Positions 9,804-20,875 are shown, counted from the first letter of the stretch. The stretch: 64,000 nucleotides of DNA from Kalaharituber pfeilii (GCA_015179045.1 WHUZ01000058.1:62001-126000); one strand, 5' to 3'. Program-made: numbers and translations. The notes: generated from the letters alone by a model not told the origin.

Positions 9804-11464
9804 TCGTGAGTTCCATTAAGATGTGAGGCGCAATTGCTAGATTTTATTTCGGACGGGTCTGCTGCTGGTGCAGCGGCGGAGGTGCCTTCTTCTATTTTAG
9901 CACGAGGATGACGACAGACGACCAGTAGTGGATAACGGACGAGCGATGCGCGGTGAGCGCTGACGAGTGGCAACGACACTGGGGGCGGTGAATATTGACG
10001 GGAGGTCTATTGAGTTGAAACGAACCGTCGGCCTCATTACCTGAGATAATGCCACCATTTCTGGTGCAAAAATAGAAGACGATTTGGTTGCTCGAAGATC
10101 ATGAAACTCTGTACAGGGCCACCGTTTATTTGACCTTCAGCGAGGCCCGCCAATCTTCTGAATACAGGCAACGATACAAATGAGAACCCAACCTCTGTTC
10201 GGCTACACGCGTACGGTGCCCGGAGCACGCCGTCGGCACAACTTGCGGAAGATTTGACTGGCGAGGTCGGTGGGTGGTGTGTCGAGTCGGTAATTGTAGC
10301 GGCCATTGGGGGTACAGCACCGCCGGGCTCTGCTATCTTCTTGCTTCCGTACTTCTAGCCGCCTTCCATAATGTGACCTGGTTCTGAATTGTTTAGCCTC
10401 TGAGGGTTGCTGCTAGAGGTTGCCTACGCCTACCCTTGGTACAGGCACTGGTTGCTTTCTCGACTCTATGGATGGCAGTACTGTAATGGAGCTTGTCAGT
10501 GCTCTCGATGTAGGTTTGTCTGACTATATGAAGCAGTAAATACTTGCCGTATAGCTTGTGCGCTATTAAGGTGCTCGTTCTAGCTTCCTTTGATTCAGCT
10601 GCGTAGTGTGCAACAATTCATCTGCATCGAATGTAATTTGTAATTTGGTCGCAGTGTTTGTGTAGTGCTTCAACGCCCCTCCTCCCCCTAAGTTTCATGG
10701 TGATTCCACCACCATGTTCAACATCTTCATACTTCCGTTAGCCTGCTTACAACAATGCATCAGTTTAGCATTTTATCGTTGTCGAGAGAGGTAGTGGGTC
10801 CAGTTGGAGCGGAGGTTAGGAAGCCTGCAGAAAAGAGGCCACCTTCTGTTTTCCTTTCAGCATTCAGCTTTGTAGTGCTACTGGTTGTTAAGTGCCTCCT
10901 ATTGGCTCTAAGTAGGCCCGAGTTTGATGTAGGAGAACGGGGGTGGGCGCTGAAACCCTCAAAACGTGCCGGAAGACTGTTTTGAAATATTCATACGTCA
11001 CACCGCTTGCAGTGTAAGATCACAGATGGTATCCACTACTGCGTTTCGGTGGACTAGAGCAGTGGGAGCTGGCGAACTGAGCGTACGAATATTAATGCGA
11101 AAGTGTTGGTGCGAAAGAAGAGGAGAAGAGGAGATATTTGTTGATTGTATCAAGGACAATACAGAACTCCATATAGTCCCATATTGCTCACATGCCATTC
11201 ATATCCCCGTGTGGTCCCCGTGCCAAGCTTATGCTAATCCTCCCACTTTTTCCCGCCCCTCCGGGGAATTCCTGCTTCGCATCTGAACGCCACATGCCCC
11301 ACCATCTGCCTTTCTCCACATTCGCCTCCCAATCCCTTACGTCGTTAAGGTAGTGGTAGCTGGCCTATTCTATCCTATAACCTAACTTCATCCATTCACC
11401 GGTCTTCTTCGCCTCTGCTCTGATCTACCTCCGCTCTTAGCTTAACCGCTCCTCCGCCACCACC
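9804..11464. other. Stretch without recognisable gene
   Basis: Frames at 10037-10306, 10755-10985 and 10966-11286 show no domain. The part from about 10985 to 11200 has diverged similarity to 47660-47880 (shared stretches GTGTAAGAT, GTGAGAACTGGCAAAGCG-like and GAAAGAAGAGGAGAAGAG), so it is probably an old dispersed repeat. Confidence 0.35.
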
Positions 11465-11476
11465 GATACTACCAAT

Positions 11477-12572
11477 TTTTTTTTTATTTTTTTTTATCAT
11501 TACTCGCATGCCGCCTGAAAGGCTATGGCGAGGTTTAAGTAAGTACATATAGGTGAGAAAATAGGAAATATTAAAGTAACACTGGCATGATAACTCCGCT
11601 AGTCCTGCCCCGCCCATGTCAAGATTTCCGTCAAAAGATCCCCTTCCTCCCCCTCTTCCTTCCCCTTTGTCTTCGGCGGTGTTTTCAGGTCCTCTAATCC
11701 TCCAGGTATTCTCTTCTTCCATGCCGAGCAGGCCGTCGTGATGTGGCTCAGGTTTTCCGGTGCCCGTCCGCACCATCGACATTCGGGCGAGTCTGCCTTC
11801 CCTATCTTGTACCTCCATTCCCTGAGCCCCTTATTTCCTAGTATGCCTGCCAAGGTGGCCGTCAGATGTCTTCTCCCTAGCCTTTGTAGTGGTGGATACG
11901 CGAGCTTCAGGCGATCTCTCTCCTCTGCTCTGTAGGCTCTCATTTGTTGTCGTATGCCCGCCTCGGTGACGATTTCGTCCTGGTATTGAAGGGCGGTGCC
12001 GACCTTCGCAGCCTTATCTGCTTTGGTGTTGCCTGAGATGCCGACGTGTGCTTTGATCCAAAGGATGGCCAGGTCATGATCTCCGTTTGCGGTTCTGGCT
12101 TCCCATTTCTCCCTGACCGCTTGTGCTGAACCGTCGGGGGTTGGGTCACCTCTGGCTATGGTTTGCAGTTTGGCTATTGCTGTCCTGGAGTCCGTGAGTA
12201 TCAGAAGTTCCCCGGGGGTGTCCATCGCGTGGCTTATAGCTATCAGCTCGCCGTCATTCACCGTGCTCCTATGTCCGAGGTAGAAGGAGGAGTCTGTGTC
12301 TGTGTCCTGTTGTACTACCCCTGCACCTGTGATGCCGTCCATGCGGCTGCCGTCTGTGTATATGCTAATCCAGCCTTCGTCCTCTTCTCTGCCAATTATG
12401 TTTTCCCATTCATTTGACGTGGGTGGAAAGAGTGGATGTGTATGGGAAGGGGATCTCGGTGGATGAGTGACCCTCTCAGGTATCGTGTGTCTGGCTGAGG
12501 TTTCCGGAGAGGTTCGCGTTCGAAGCGTAGAGTGCGGGCTTCTACTCTGTCCTGCTCACCAGCCACAAATGT
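11477..12572 (-). mobile_element. LINE-A, 5'-truncated copy (1.1 kb)
   Basis: Poly(A)/tail A at 11477-11530 on the minus strand, and ORF2 C-terminal coding sequence up to the truncation point. A perfect 12-bp duplication GATACTACCAAT lies at 11465-11476 and 12573-12584. The tail variant has CTCGCC and GCGAGTAATGAT but an altered central loop. Confidence 0.9.
11599..12570 (-). pseudogene. LINE-A ORF2 C-terminus (RNase H, zinc motif)
   Basis: The best preserved RNase H of the family. The frame reads YTDGSRMDG (first catalytic Asp), VNDGELIAISHAM (Glu), TDSRTAIAKLQ (Asp), IKAHVGISGNTKADKAAK (His/Asp region), then CRWCGRAPENLSHITTAC, a CCHC-like motif, and ends ILTWAGQD. A frameshift near 12400 separates it from the upstream ERDRVEARTLRF segment. 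As part of a LINE polyprotein, RNase H would remove template RNA during target-primed reverse transcription. This copy is truncated and dead. Confidence 0.8.
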
Positions 12573-12590
12573 GATACTACCAATGCTAGT

Positions 12591-12636
12591 CGCGCCCGCG
12601 GCATGCGAGTAATGATATTTAAAACAAAAAAAAAAC
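12591..12636 (+). mobile_element. Tail-A micro-insertion (46 bp)
   Basis: Only the 3' half of the tail-A hairpin (GCGGCATGCGAGTAATGAT) plus an A-rich end. An 8-bp duplication ATGCTAGT lies at 12583-12590 and 12637-12644. It landed at the edge of the target duplication of the preceding LINE-A copy. Confidence 0.8.
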
Positions 12637-12701
12637 ATGCTAGTAGCCTTCCCAGCTTTGTCATTCAGGTTGTTCCATCTGAATTGAACCTGTATCCAAC
12701 A

Positions 12702-12784
12702 TCTTTGGTAGTATAGTGGTTAGTATTCCCGCCTGTCAATTAACATGTTCGCGGGTGACCGGGGTTCAATTCCCCGCCAAAGAG
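12702..12784 (+). tRNA. tRNA-Asp(GTC) with 11-nt intron
   Basis: The acceptor stem TCTTTGG pairs perfectly with CCAAAGA (discriminator G at 12784). The D-arm contains AGTGGTTAGTA, the anticodon stem is CCCGC/GCGGG, and the T-arm is CCGGGGTTCAATTCCCCG. Anticodon GTC lies at 12735-12737. An 11-nt intron at 12739-12749 sits one base after the anticodon, the canonical site. A T-run at about 12790-12798 can serve as the Pol III terminator. All expected features are intact, so it is probably a functional gene. Confidence 0.95.
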
Positions 12785-13148
12785 ATACTTCTTTTTTTTA
12801 ACCGACATGTTCTTGGCGAACAGACGGAACGAGAAACGGGACAAGTGATGATGTGAACTTGACTAGTAGGTATAATTCCAGTTGTTAGAGCTATATAGGC
12901 CAGTATAGGAATCCACCGTGGCGAAATATGCAAGTGCGACATCGAATCTTTTGAGAACATATAGATAGACTCTCTAAATATATTGAGGCATCCAAAACTA
13001 CTGGCTAGAGGGAAAGGAGGCACTCCTTGCACCCCCGTAAAGGGGCGAAGGACGTGCTGATGGACTGGATGGAATAGTGAGCGTTGGAAATAGTCATATT
13101 CACTGTACTTTCCTTCATTTCCTTATAATTTTAGGCTGTATACAATAT

Positions 13149-13190
13149 CGCCACAGCCCACAGGGCGCCACGTGATTAATGATTTAAGGG

Positions 13191-13221
<31 letters not shown>

Positions 13222-13231
13222 ACTTCCCAAG
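13149..13231 (+). mobile_element. Tail-A insertion, A2-like variant
   Basis: Reads ATCGCCACAGCCCACAGGGC and then GTGATTAATG, followed by a 30-nt A-run. The outer stem is ATCGC/GTGAT. No convincing target duplication was found, so the 5' limit is uncertain. Bases 12800-13148 and 13232-13400 show nothing else. Confidence 0.55.
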
Positions 13232-13400
13232 CAACGAAGACGAACAGGAACGAGTTGGAAAGAGGCAGACGAGGACCTTGAACTGGCGTAATATGTGCGC
13301 AGGATATTTCTTTTTCTAGTATATATCATTGCTTGCACTGTACGACGCCCTGGAAAAAAATAGTATCAAGAAAATAAGGATTGACGATAAAATTACTCAT

Positions 13401-14018
13401 TTTTTTTTTTTTTATATCCGTACTCGCATGCCGCACTCAGCTAGGGGCTTGGTATGAGACTAGCACTCAGGGCTATGGCGAGTTTAACTACAATTTAGAA
13501 GTAAAAGACAATAAGTTAAAGTTCGCCATAGCCCATAGGGCGGCATGCGAGTAATGATATATATATATATAAAAAAAAAGAACCAAGAATCCCTTTCCTC
13601 ATCAGTAGCGAATAAGTATGAAAGAAAAGAAAAGGGGAAAGAAAATTTTTCAGGTCCTTCCCCCCCGCTTGGCGCCCCGCCTATTCTACAATGTCCACCA
13701 GTGCGACTTTGTCCTCGGTCCTCTTTCCGGGGCCGAAGCAGGTCCGCCTCCCCTCCGGGCCATTTCTTTTTCCAGACCTTGCACCGAGTGAGCAAGTGGG
13801 ATGTGGTTTCCTCTTCCCCGCACCACCGGCACGCCTGGCCGTGTGCTTTGCCAATCTCGTGTCTCCACCGTCTTAGGTCTTTGCCCCCGAGGATGCCCGC
13901 CAGTGTCGATACCCCCCGTCCTATTCGTTGCAGTGGCCTGTAGTTGAGGTTTAACCTGTTCCTTTCTGTGGCCCTCCGTGATCCCGATAATGGTCGCATG
14001 CCCGCCTCGGCGACCGTA
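13401..14018 (-). pseudogene. LINE-A 3' fragment, with an inverted tail-A insertion
   Basis: T-run and tail A at 13401-13490, then minus-strand coding sequence AEAGMRPL, RPLQRIG, LAGILGGKDLRRWRHEIGKA, CRWCGEEETTSHLLTRC. Flanks TAAAATTACTCA (left) and TAAAATTAGTGA (right) are a probable duplication with two mismatches. A second tail A in plus orientation lies at about 13522-13580 within the 3' UTR, giving a small inverted pair. The first tail carries an extra segment near 13438-13470 between two CTCAG-type repeats. Confidence 0.7.
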
Positions 14019-14059
14019 AAATTAGTGAGCCAAAACAGAAAACCCATCCCAGCGTGAAG

Positions 14060-14222
14060 TCTCATCTTTGTGCCCATCTCGTCAGATCAACCAGTGGGTT
14101 CGGTTCGTCCTCCTGTCCAGGCGGTAGCGTCTTGAATATCCCTCCCGTCTGCCTGGCCACCTTCCCCTCCATACCTCACACCTGGCCAACATGCGTTCTA
14201 TTGTTGCCTCCGAGGGCGAAGA
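14060..14222 (-). pseudogene. LINE-A C-terminal fragment
   Basis: The minus strand reads TIERMLARCEVWRGRWPG, matching the segment after CRWCG in LINE-A (TEHVLTRCRTWKRKWPGG). No tail is attached. It lies immediately downstream of the tRNA-Phe gene. Confidence 0.55.
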
Positions 14223-14259
14223 GATCGACGCGACTGGGAGGGTAAAAAATAAAATCATC

Positions 14260-14352
14260 TGCGACTTTTGTGGATCGAACACAAGACCTTCAGATAACTT
14301 GACCGAAGCTTGGAACTTCAGTCTGACGCTCTCCCAACTGAGCTAAAGTCGC
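14260..14352 (-). tRNA. tRNA-Phe(GAA) with 20-nt intron
   Basis: The minus strand gives acceptor GCGACTT/AAGTCGC with discriminator A at 14260. It has D-arm AGCTCAGTTGGGAGAGC, anticodon GAA (complement of 14317-14319) and T-arm TTGTGTTCGATCCACAA. A 20-nt intron at 14296-14315 starts after position 37. Its AAGCTTCGGTCAAGTT core closely resembles the intron of yeast tRNA-Phe. A T-rich run lies downstream on the minus strand (about 14245-14255), as expected for a Pol III terminator. It is probably functional. Confidence 0.95.
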
Positions 14353-14565
14353 TTGTTCATGTGATTAAGTTTGTTAACATCTTCTCGACCCATCTGGTTG
14401 AATGGTAGGCACGGCGGAGTATCAGAATCTCGGCTGAAGTCTGTCAATTGTCAAATGTCCGCACTCTCACATTCTCCGATCCCGGAAAGCTTGGGGAGGT
14501 TATATTTTTGGAATGAGGATAGGTAGAAGACTCATTGTGCGAAGAGCTTTGGATCTATGTAGGGT

Positions 14566-16069
14566 TTTTTTTTTTATATTTATAATATCATTACTCGCAT
14601 GCCGCCCTATGGGCTATGGCGAGATTAATTACATGTGAAATCACTCAACTAAAACTGAAATGGAACTACGTCTGATAAAACCTCAACAAATAGGATTAGA
14701 ATAAGGGAAAGTAATCATGTCGTCATCTCTCCGCCCATTTCAGCATTTCAACCAGTGAGACCCTCTCCCCCTACTTCCCCTTTGGTGGGTCCGTCAACGC
14801 TTCCACCCCCCCTAGCCACCTTCCATGTCCATCCTCGGCATCCGCTCCATATATATTCACTGGCCCCTTCGCCTTCCCCACACCAACGGCCCTCTGGGCT
14901 CGCTCCCTTGCCTATCTGGTGTCTCCAAGCTCGAAGCCCTTTGCTTTCCATGAGGCCTGCCAACGTAGATACCTGTCCGCCTAGGACCTCCAGGGGCCTA
15001 TAGTTTAGGTCCAATTTGTCACCCTCTCCTCCTCGTCTAGCTCTCACCTCCATCCGCATGCCGGCCTCCGGGATCACCTCGCTCTGGTATGGCATCAGGG
15101 CGCTGATTTTGGCTGCTCTGTCTGCTGTTTCATTCCCCTCTAGGCCTTTGTGGCCGTTGACCCACAGTACTGCCACAACTAGACGTCCTCGGCATATCCT
15201 GCCTTCCCAAGCTTCCCTGACCATTTGGGCTGGTCCTCCAGGTGTCGGTCAGCCTTCGAATATTGCTTTCAGGTTCTGGATGGCTACTTTGGAGTCCGTT
15301 ACCAGCAGTATCTCTTCGTCCCCTCTTCCAATGCTTTGGCCATCGCGATGAGCTCCCCGTCATTCACCGTGGCCCTCGTGCCTAAGTAGAGCGAGGTCGC
15401 CTTGTCCTTCCACAGCCCTGTCCCTGTGCTTTCGGCCATTCTGCTATCATCTGTGTTGGTTTCTATCCTTGTTCTGTCTCCTCCTCAATCCTCCTCTCCC
15501 ACTCTCGTGTCTCTCAGCTTGGGCGTCCAGGGTATTGAGTACTGCCAGTGGGAGTGACTCCTCCATTCCCGTGATCCTCGGAGGTATCTCGCTTCTTCTT
15601 GGAATGGCTCCCCCCGGAATCTTAGCTCTCTAGTCTCTACTCGCTATGCCTCACCCCATACGAATGTATGTGTCGATTCCAGATTGGCTAGATCTTCCAC
15701 GTAGTGAGCGGCACGAGCCGAGCCAGCTCGAGCTCGACTGATCTTGAGCTCGAGCTCTGGCACGAGCTTAAGACAGCCAAGATCACGCTAGTGTTTCTCT
15801 TGACAGCTCGCTAATCGCTCAGCCAGCGCAGGGTTTCCTCAATGTTGGTGAGCTGAAGGAAGCAGTGGAGGAACTTGCAGCAGGAGTAAATGTAGAAGAA
15901 ACACTGAATTTAGCGGATACCAGCGAGGAGGATGAAGCGGTAGAATAGTTTAGATTAGATATCAATATCATGTAATCAAGACTCGCTGGCTCGAGCCGAG
16001 CCCACTTACCCACGTGCTGGGTCGAGCTAGCTCGTGCCGTTCACTAACCTCTATCCTATTGATGTCACC
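14566..16069 (-). pseudogene. LINE-A truncated copy split by a MITE
   Basis: T-run and tail A start at 14566. The coding remnant at 14748-15640 reads MVREAWEGRICRGRLVVAVL, VNGHKGLEGNETADRAAK (RNase H) and LAGLMESKGLRAWRHQIGKG. The end of the RT region (VEDLANLESTHTFVWGEA) is at 15640-15700. A family-2 MITE (15702-16046) then interrupts it, and a short remainder runs to 16069. Many frameshifts are present. An exact target duplication was not identified. Confidence 0.7.
15702..16046. mobile_element. hAT-like MITE, family 2, copy 2
   Basis: The left end TAGTGAGCGGCACGAGCC and the right end (complement TAGTGAACGGCACGAGC) are inverted. Length is 345 bp, with internal similarity to the 2717 copy (GACAGCTCGCTAA...GCCAGCGCAGGGTTTC). 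Internal CTCGAGCT repeats are expanded. The 8-bp flanks do not match, so the duplication is decayed or lost. Confidence 0.75.
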
Positions 16070-16284
16070 ACAGGGTGCGACTTGGAGGGAGATGGCTCAA
16101 GGCGAGCCAGTACGAGGCGGAGAGAGGAAGGAGATAAGACAGACTGCTGGCCGTTTTCCCCGCAACACACATACAGACCGGCGGGCCCCATGTATTTAAG
16201 TTTAGTTAGTTACTTTCCTTTTAAATAAAACCTCGCCATAGCCCGTAGGGCGGCATGCGAGTAATGAAATAAAAAAAAAAAAAA
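16070..16284 (+). mobile_element. hA 3' end insertion (215 bp)
   Basis: Starts in the last codons of the hA protein (LGGRWLKASQYEAERGRR, stop), then the hA 3' UTR, tail A and poly(A). A perfect 13-bp duplication TATTGATGTCACC lies at 16057-16069 and 16285-16297. Confidence 0.88.
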
Positions 16285-16289
16285 TATTG

Positions 16290-16368
16290 ATGTCACCCCC
16301 CTAGGGCGCATCACCCCCCTAGGTGCGTCACCCCCTGGGCGCGTCACTTCCCTAGGTGCGCCACGCCT
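16290..16368. repeat. Degenerate ~18-bp tandem repeat
   Basis: About four units of the form GTCACCCCCCTAGGGCGC with substitutions (TAGGTGC, TGGGCGC). The array begins inside the target duplication of the preceding insertion. From 16369 to 17045 nothing further is recognised. Confidence 0.75.
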
Positions 16369-17058
16369 CTAGCAGTTGTATGGACCCCCGAGCGAAGCGA
16401 GTAGGGTCTCTCAGGGAGCGTGTGCAAGCGGATGTTCAAAACTCACTCTGAAGTTAGTACTGTAAGCACTGAATGTGAGTATTTTGTGCTTATGCCAAGG
16501 CGATGCCCATAGAATGCAATTACACTACCCAGCTTCATAGACTAGCGTCAGCCCAAACCTGCTTTTGAGCAGGGTCAGCCTCTTTGTTCTTTGTCAATGA
16601 TCTGTGTTCTCTTGCCCATACTATTACTTTCGGCCTTCGCGGCCAGTAGAACATGACAATGGGTGGTTAATGTAGTGCATACGCTACGTGGGTATAATTC
16701 AGATTGAAGATTTGCTTCAAAGCGGGGAATCTGTATCGCAACTTTGACTGACCCATGACTCAGAACCCACTGTATCTAGAGGAAACTAATAATCACGTGG
16801 TCACCTCCCAATCAGGTTTTCTGCTGAACACGCCAAGAATTGGTGATAAGTTCATAAGGTGGTGTTGAGGGAACAGGAGATTCAAATGATACAGGGGTAC
16901 ATTTGCACTCCACGTAGGGGCAGCCATTCCCATGCACATTAGAAGTGTACATTTTTACTGACCTCACATAAAGTGGCGGGGAGTATATTTTTATGCACAA
17001 CTGCACGTTTGATTGTCGACGATACGCGTTGGCGCAGCGACGTACTCCCCGCTACTCC

Positions 17059-17120
17059 TTCGCCATAGCCCATAGGGCGGCACGCGAGTATTGATATAAA
17101 AAAAAAAAAAAAAAAAAAAA
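17059..17120 (+). mobile_element. Tail-A-only micro-insertion
   Basis: 62 bp containing only the tail-A hairpin, starting at its base (TTCGCC), then GCGAGTATTGATAT and poly(A). A perfect 13-bp duplication TCCCCGCTACTCC lies at 17046-17058 and 17121-17133. Confidence 0.92.
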
Positions 17121-17634
17121 TCCCCGCTACTCCCCGCAGGAGGGTTCATTTTACTCCCCGCCATAGTAATTTTGAACCATGGTGACAGGCAAGAAGCTCT
17201 TGGAAGAAGTGGGGTTGTCCTGCGGCCCTGTGGCATTATAATGAAGCAGAAAAAGGCCGAAGGAACGGACGTAGGGGGTTGTATACTTGCTGTGATGTAT
17301 GTTTGCCCTCCCTCGTCGTAGTCCAGTGGACGTGCATTCGAGCAAGTAGTGTTTCAAGCAAGTACAGAAGCGCACCGAGGAGTCTAATTGATGTGGGGAC
17401 GCGAAAGGAATAGCAATGACACGGATAGGGAAGTTATCACACTGTGGTGCAGACTGCAGAGAAGGCAGCTCACGGGGTGGAGACGATGCCGGGGATCTAT
17501 TAGCAGGGGCCGAAAGGTCTGGCATAGGACGATCAGAAGACATAATAAGCAACGCATGAGGGGGAACCGAAGTGCATAGAAGAAAGGACTTTATTGTGGT
17601 CGTAGACTCATTGCAATCAAATCATGAAGAGAGA

Positions 17635-17646
17635 GGGGGGGGGGGG
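17635..17646. repeat. G12 homopolymer
   Basis: Run of twelve G. A G14 run lies at 22142-22155. Both are in otherwise unannotated sequence. From 17134 to 17894 no gene is recognised. Confidence 0.95.
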
Positions 17647-17894
17647 TGCAACGTGGTGCAAGCTAACATACTAAGAGCGCGGGGGTGGCGAGGGCCGTCA
17701 TGTGCACTTATGCTGAAAAGAGTACAGTACGAAATCCTGAAAAAAAAAAAAAAATTAGCATACAGTAAGCATGCGAGAAGAATAGCATGGCCCGTGCTCA
17801 TGAACTTTCAGAGGCAGAACCTATATACAGTAGCATAGCTCTTTAATCTGAAAGCGTATAGTGTATCTAGCACAAATTCACGTATAATGAAGGT

Positions 17895-17952
17895 TTTTTT
17901 TTTTTTTTTTAATATCACATGACCCCGCTTGTAGCTGTTCGCCATGGCAGGG
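17895..17952 (-). mobile_element. Tail-B-only micro-insertion
   Basis: 58 bp; the minus strand starts exactly at CCCTGCCATGGCG and ends in poly(A). A perfect 14-bp duplication CGTATAATGAAGGT lies at 17881-17894 and 17953-17966. Confidence 0.93.
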
Positions 17953-18328
17953 CGTATAATGAAGGTAACTGGACGGATAAGTAGATTTCGATATGAAACA
18001 AATAAAGTACACAAAGTAGGTAATGAAACCACGTTCTCGCATCCCAGATGTACCAATCCACCGAGGATTCCGGTATCCCTTCCACATAGCTGAACCCTGA
18101 ATATCTCTCCCAATATCCCACAATCATCATCCTTTTTTGTTTGTTCCTTTGCTGTTCATCCATCGTAGGCCGTTACGCTAGGATAGCACGAGCCATAATC
18201 ATTCTCCTCTGACCTTTGTCCCAACAAGACTCCCGTCGCGATGAGGTTTCACCCTCATAATCTACAGCGCTGCCGGTAGGAAAGAAATCAATGGCTATAG
18301 CCTAACAAACCCATCGGTAAGGGTGCGA

Positions 18329-18690
18329 TTAAATTCGTAGGGAAGGACAGTCTGCTTCCGGCTCTGCTTCCGGCGACTCGGAGTCTGAGAGGACGTCAGC
18401 TGTGAACACCATAGACCTGAAGGGGCGGAATGGCATAATGACCTCCTGAACCCAGGTGAGACCAAAAGGCTGCTTCTGTAGACAGACTTCAACCTTCCAA
18501 TAGGATACACCGCATCGCACTGGACTTTGGAGAACCCAGATGTGGGAGCTTGTTTGTTGCACTTTGGACCGGCGCCCAGTGGAGCGTTTGTGGTACTTGT
18601 GGCTCAGATACTGTGGAACCATCCTGGGCTCTTCGAGGGTGACGAGGGTGCCAGAATAAACAGAATCCAGTGCGTGGTACGAACGCAAGG
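18329..18690 (-). CDS. Unrecognised open frame (about 119 codons)
   Basis: The minus strand reads YLSHKYHKRSTGRRSKVQQT and later SDSESPEAEPEAD before a stop. Charged and acidic segments look protein-like, but no domain or splice structure is recognisable. It may be a fragment of a host gene. Confidence 0.22.
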
Positions 18691-18949
18691 CGCGAGGGGC
18701 ACCTTGTCTGACTCCATAATGGTATCCCTACTGATCAGCGTTGAATATACACGGTCGGGTACTTGGGAAGCAAGAGAAAGTTGAACGCGCGGGGGGGGAT
18801 TGGTTTGTTGGAGTCTCGCTATGATGCGGTGGGGGAAGAAGGAATGAAGGGCTTTGGAGGATCGGAATGGGATCTGAAATTCGGAGTGCAACAGGTTAGC
18901 GGTGGCGCAGTAATGATCACGTGAGTATCTTGGCATGTAAGAATCAATG

Positions 18950-20300
18950 TGTTTGTAAGCAGTACTCTAGTACTGCGAGAGGAAGTAGGTGATAAAGTAA
19001 AGTTGCGCATACTAACATCAGACACTATATACTGCAAAGGTGTGAAGAGCATCACATTACCAACGGAATGCCTATACAGGCCCCGATTCAGCATTCCGAG
19101 GAATCACAGCAGAGCTATCGAGCTTCACAAATGGTGACAGCTATGTCGAAAATACCTTCAACGTTGCAACTTCAAGTCATGTTTGGCACATTGTCCCAGC
19201 TGAACTATGGACACATGAATCTAGAGTAAGTGTCTCATGTGTGAAAATAGAACAGCTGTCAACTCCGTTGCTGATACATCAAACTTGCGGTACCAGGTAA
19301 CAAGAGGGTAGAATCCCAGCCAATTGGAATAACGAAAGGAATGCCTACGGAGGTCCACCTGCCCCTCCGTCCTATGCTCAGGATGCTGAGAAAATAGCAG
19401 ATTTGAATACCGGTATTATCGCCAAAGCCCATAGGGCGGCAAGCGATTAATGATATAAAAAAAAAAAAAAAAAAAAAGAATACCGGTATTGAGAGTCTGC
19501 AGGAGAATGACGGCGTTGGAGTATGACTTTGAGATCAACATGTAAAGGGCGAATAGGTTCTACTCCGAAAGCACTACAAACTGGGTGATTATGCTCAATC
19601 AACTTAACGGGGTTTGGAAGCTGATCTGTGCAGTGAAGTCAGGGGAAGGGTTTCCGAATGTCTTGTGACGCGTCAAGATTGATAAGCTCCATCACACTGC
19701 TACAGTCGATGAAGCTATCATGGAAACCACCTCCGACAGCAAGCTGAAATACAATCTCGGCAATCTTCCACAGTACACTTCACCGACATACAGCCACTGA
19801 ACGGGTCTTGCCAAAATTTTGACAATGCAGAACAGATTCCAATTAATAGCCTGCCAGCCAGTACAGAAGGAAGGAATATGGCAGGATCTGGAACTGCCAC
19901 CCCCAGTCTTGCCCCTGGCTACAATCAACAGAAACTCACAATGCGGCAAAAAGGATGCCTCACGGTTCGGAGAGATATGTCATGCATAGAATACCTCTGA
20001 ACAGGAGGTTTGGTAATTTCCGAGATGCTGGACGATACCAACCGAGAGAGGACAAGAGTTCGAAATTGAGAAAGCCAGGGCAACAAGCGTAGTATACTTG
20101 CTGTTCACATTGAAATCAAATGGTCCGTCACAGTCTGGCGAGAGAAGGATACAGTACATGTGGAGGACAAGGAATTGCTACCAATATGTACAAGTGGTAT
20201 ACGGGGCATCCAGTTCCTGCCTACTGGGCTACGGTGCTAAACCGCAAACTTGTGGCTTCATTCCGCCAGCTGATGATGGGTTATGGGTCCTTACTTTGTT
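18950..20300 (+). other. Decayed coding-like region
   Basis: Several plus-strand frames look like broken coding sequence. At 19060-19300 one reads NAYTGPDSAFRGITAELSSF and continues about 45 codons, and at 19800-19990 another reads AEQIPINSLPASTEGRNMAG. They lie in different frames with stops between, and a tail-A insertion splits the region. I recognise no family. An old pseudogene or an unknown transposon are both possible. Confidence 0.25.
19418..19477 (+). mobile_element. Tail-A-only micro-insertion (A2 subtype)
   Basis: 60 bp starting exactly at the hairpin base ATCGCC and ending GCGATTAATGATAT plus poly(A). A perfect 13-bp duplication GAATACCGGTATT lies at 19405-19417 and 19478-19490. 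The outer stem is ATCGC/GCGAT instead of CTCGC/GCGAG. Confidence 0.93.
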
Positions 20301-20374
20301 CCGTTTTTTTTTTTTGTTTTCTTTTTTCTTTTCAATTGTTCTTCCGTGTATAGCGCAGTCAAACTCTTAAGGTT

Positions 20375-20434
20375 GCCCTGCCATGGCGAACAGCTACAAG
20401 CGGGGTCATGTGATAGAAAAAAAAAAAAAAAAAA
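20375..20434 (+). mobile_element. Tail-B-only micro-insertion
   Basis: 60 bp starting GCCCTGCCATGGCG and ending in poly(A). A perfect 14-bp duplication AAACTCTTAAGGTT lies at 20361-20374 and 20435-20448. From 20449 to 20875 nothing is recognised. Confidence 0.93.
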
Positions 20435-20875
20435 AAACTCTTAAGGTTTAATGACGTCGTTCTCCCGGAATCATGAAAGAGAACTATGACAATTTTTCTT
20501 CCGTCCTACTGTTCGATCTAACACGTTGTGGTATCGTCTAAGAAATAACACAAAAAAAAAGACCGCTACTTGACTGGAAAACCTACAAGGTTAGCAAATA
20601 CAATCAATTAGCTTCCCCGACGCATCTTAAAATCAAACTAGGGCAACCACGTTCTTTAATTGTATATTCGAACCACTACCCCATGTCAGCGATTAGTTCA
20701 CAAGCACACAAGTCCCCATTGATCGTGTTTGCTGCCCCTCGACCTGCCTCCCACACCGCAACTTTGTTTCATAAAGTTTGAAGACAAATCAACATCAAAA
20801 AGATTATTATTCAATACTACACTCGCAGTTAGCAACTTAAATATTACTATGGTAGTGCTAATTAAGGCGTAAGTT

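Noticed and set aside
11195..11260. Possible U6 or other snRNA on the minus strand (GGATTAGCAT near a GGGGACCACACG stretch)
   Set aside because: Only about ten bases match U6 and the order of other blocks is wrong.
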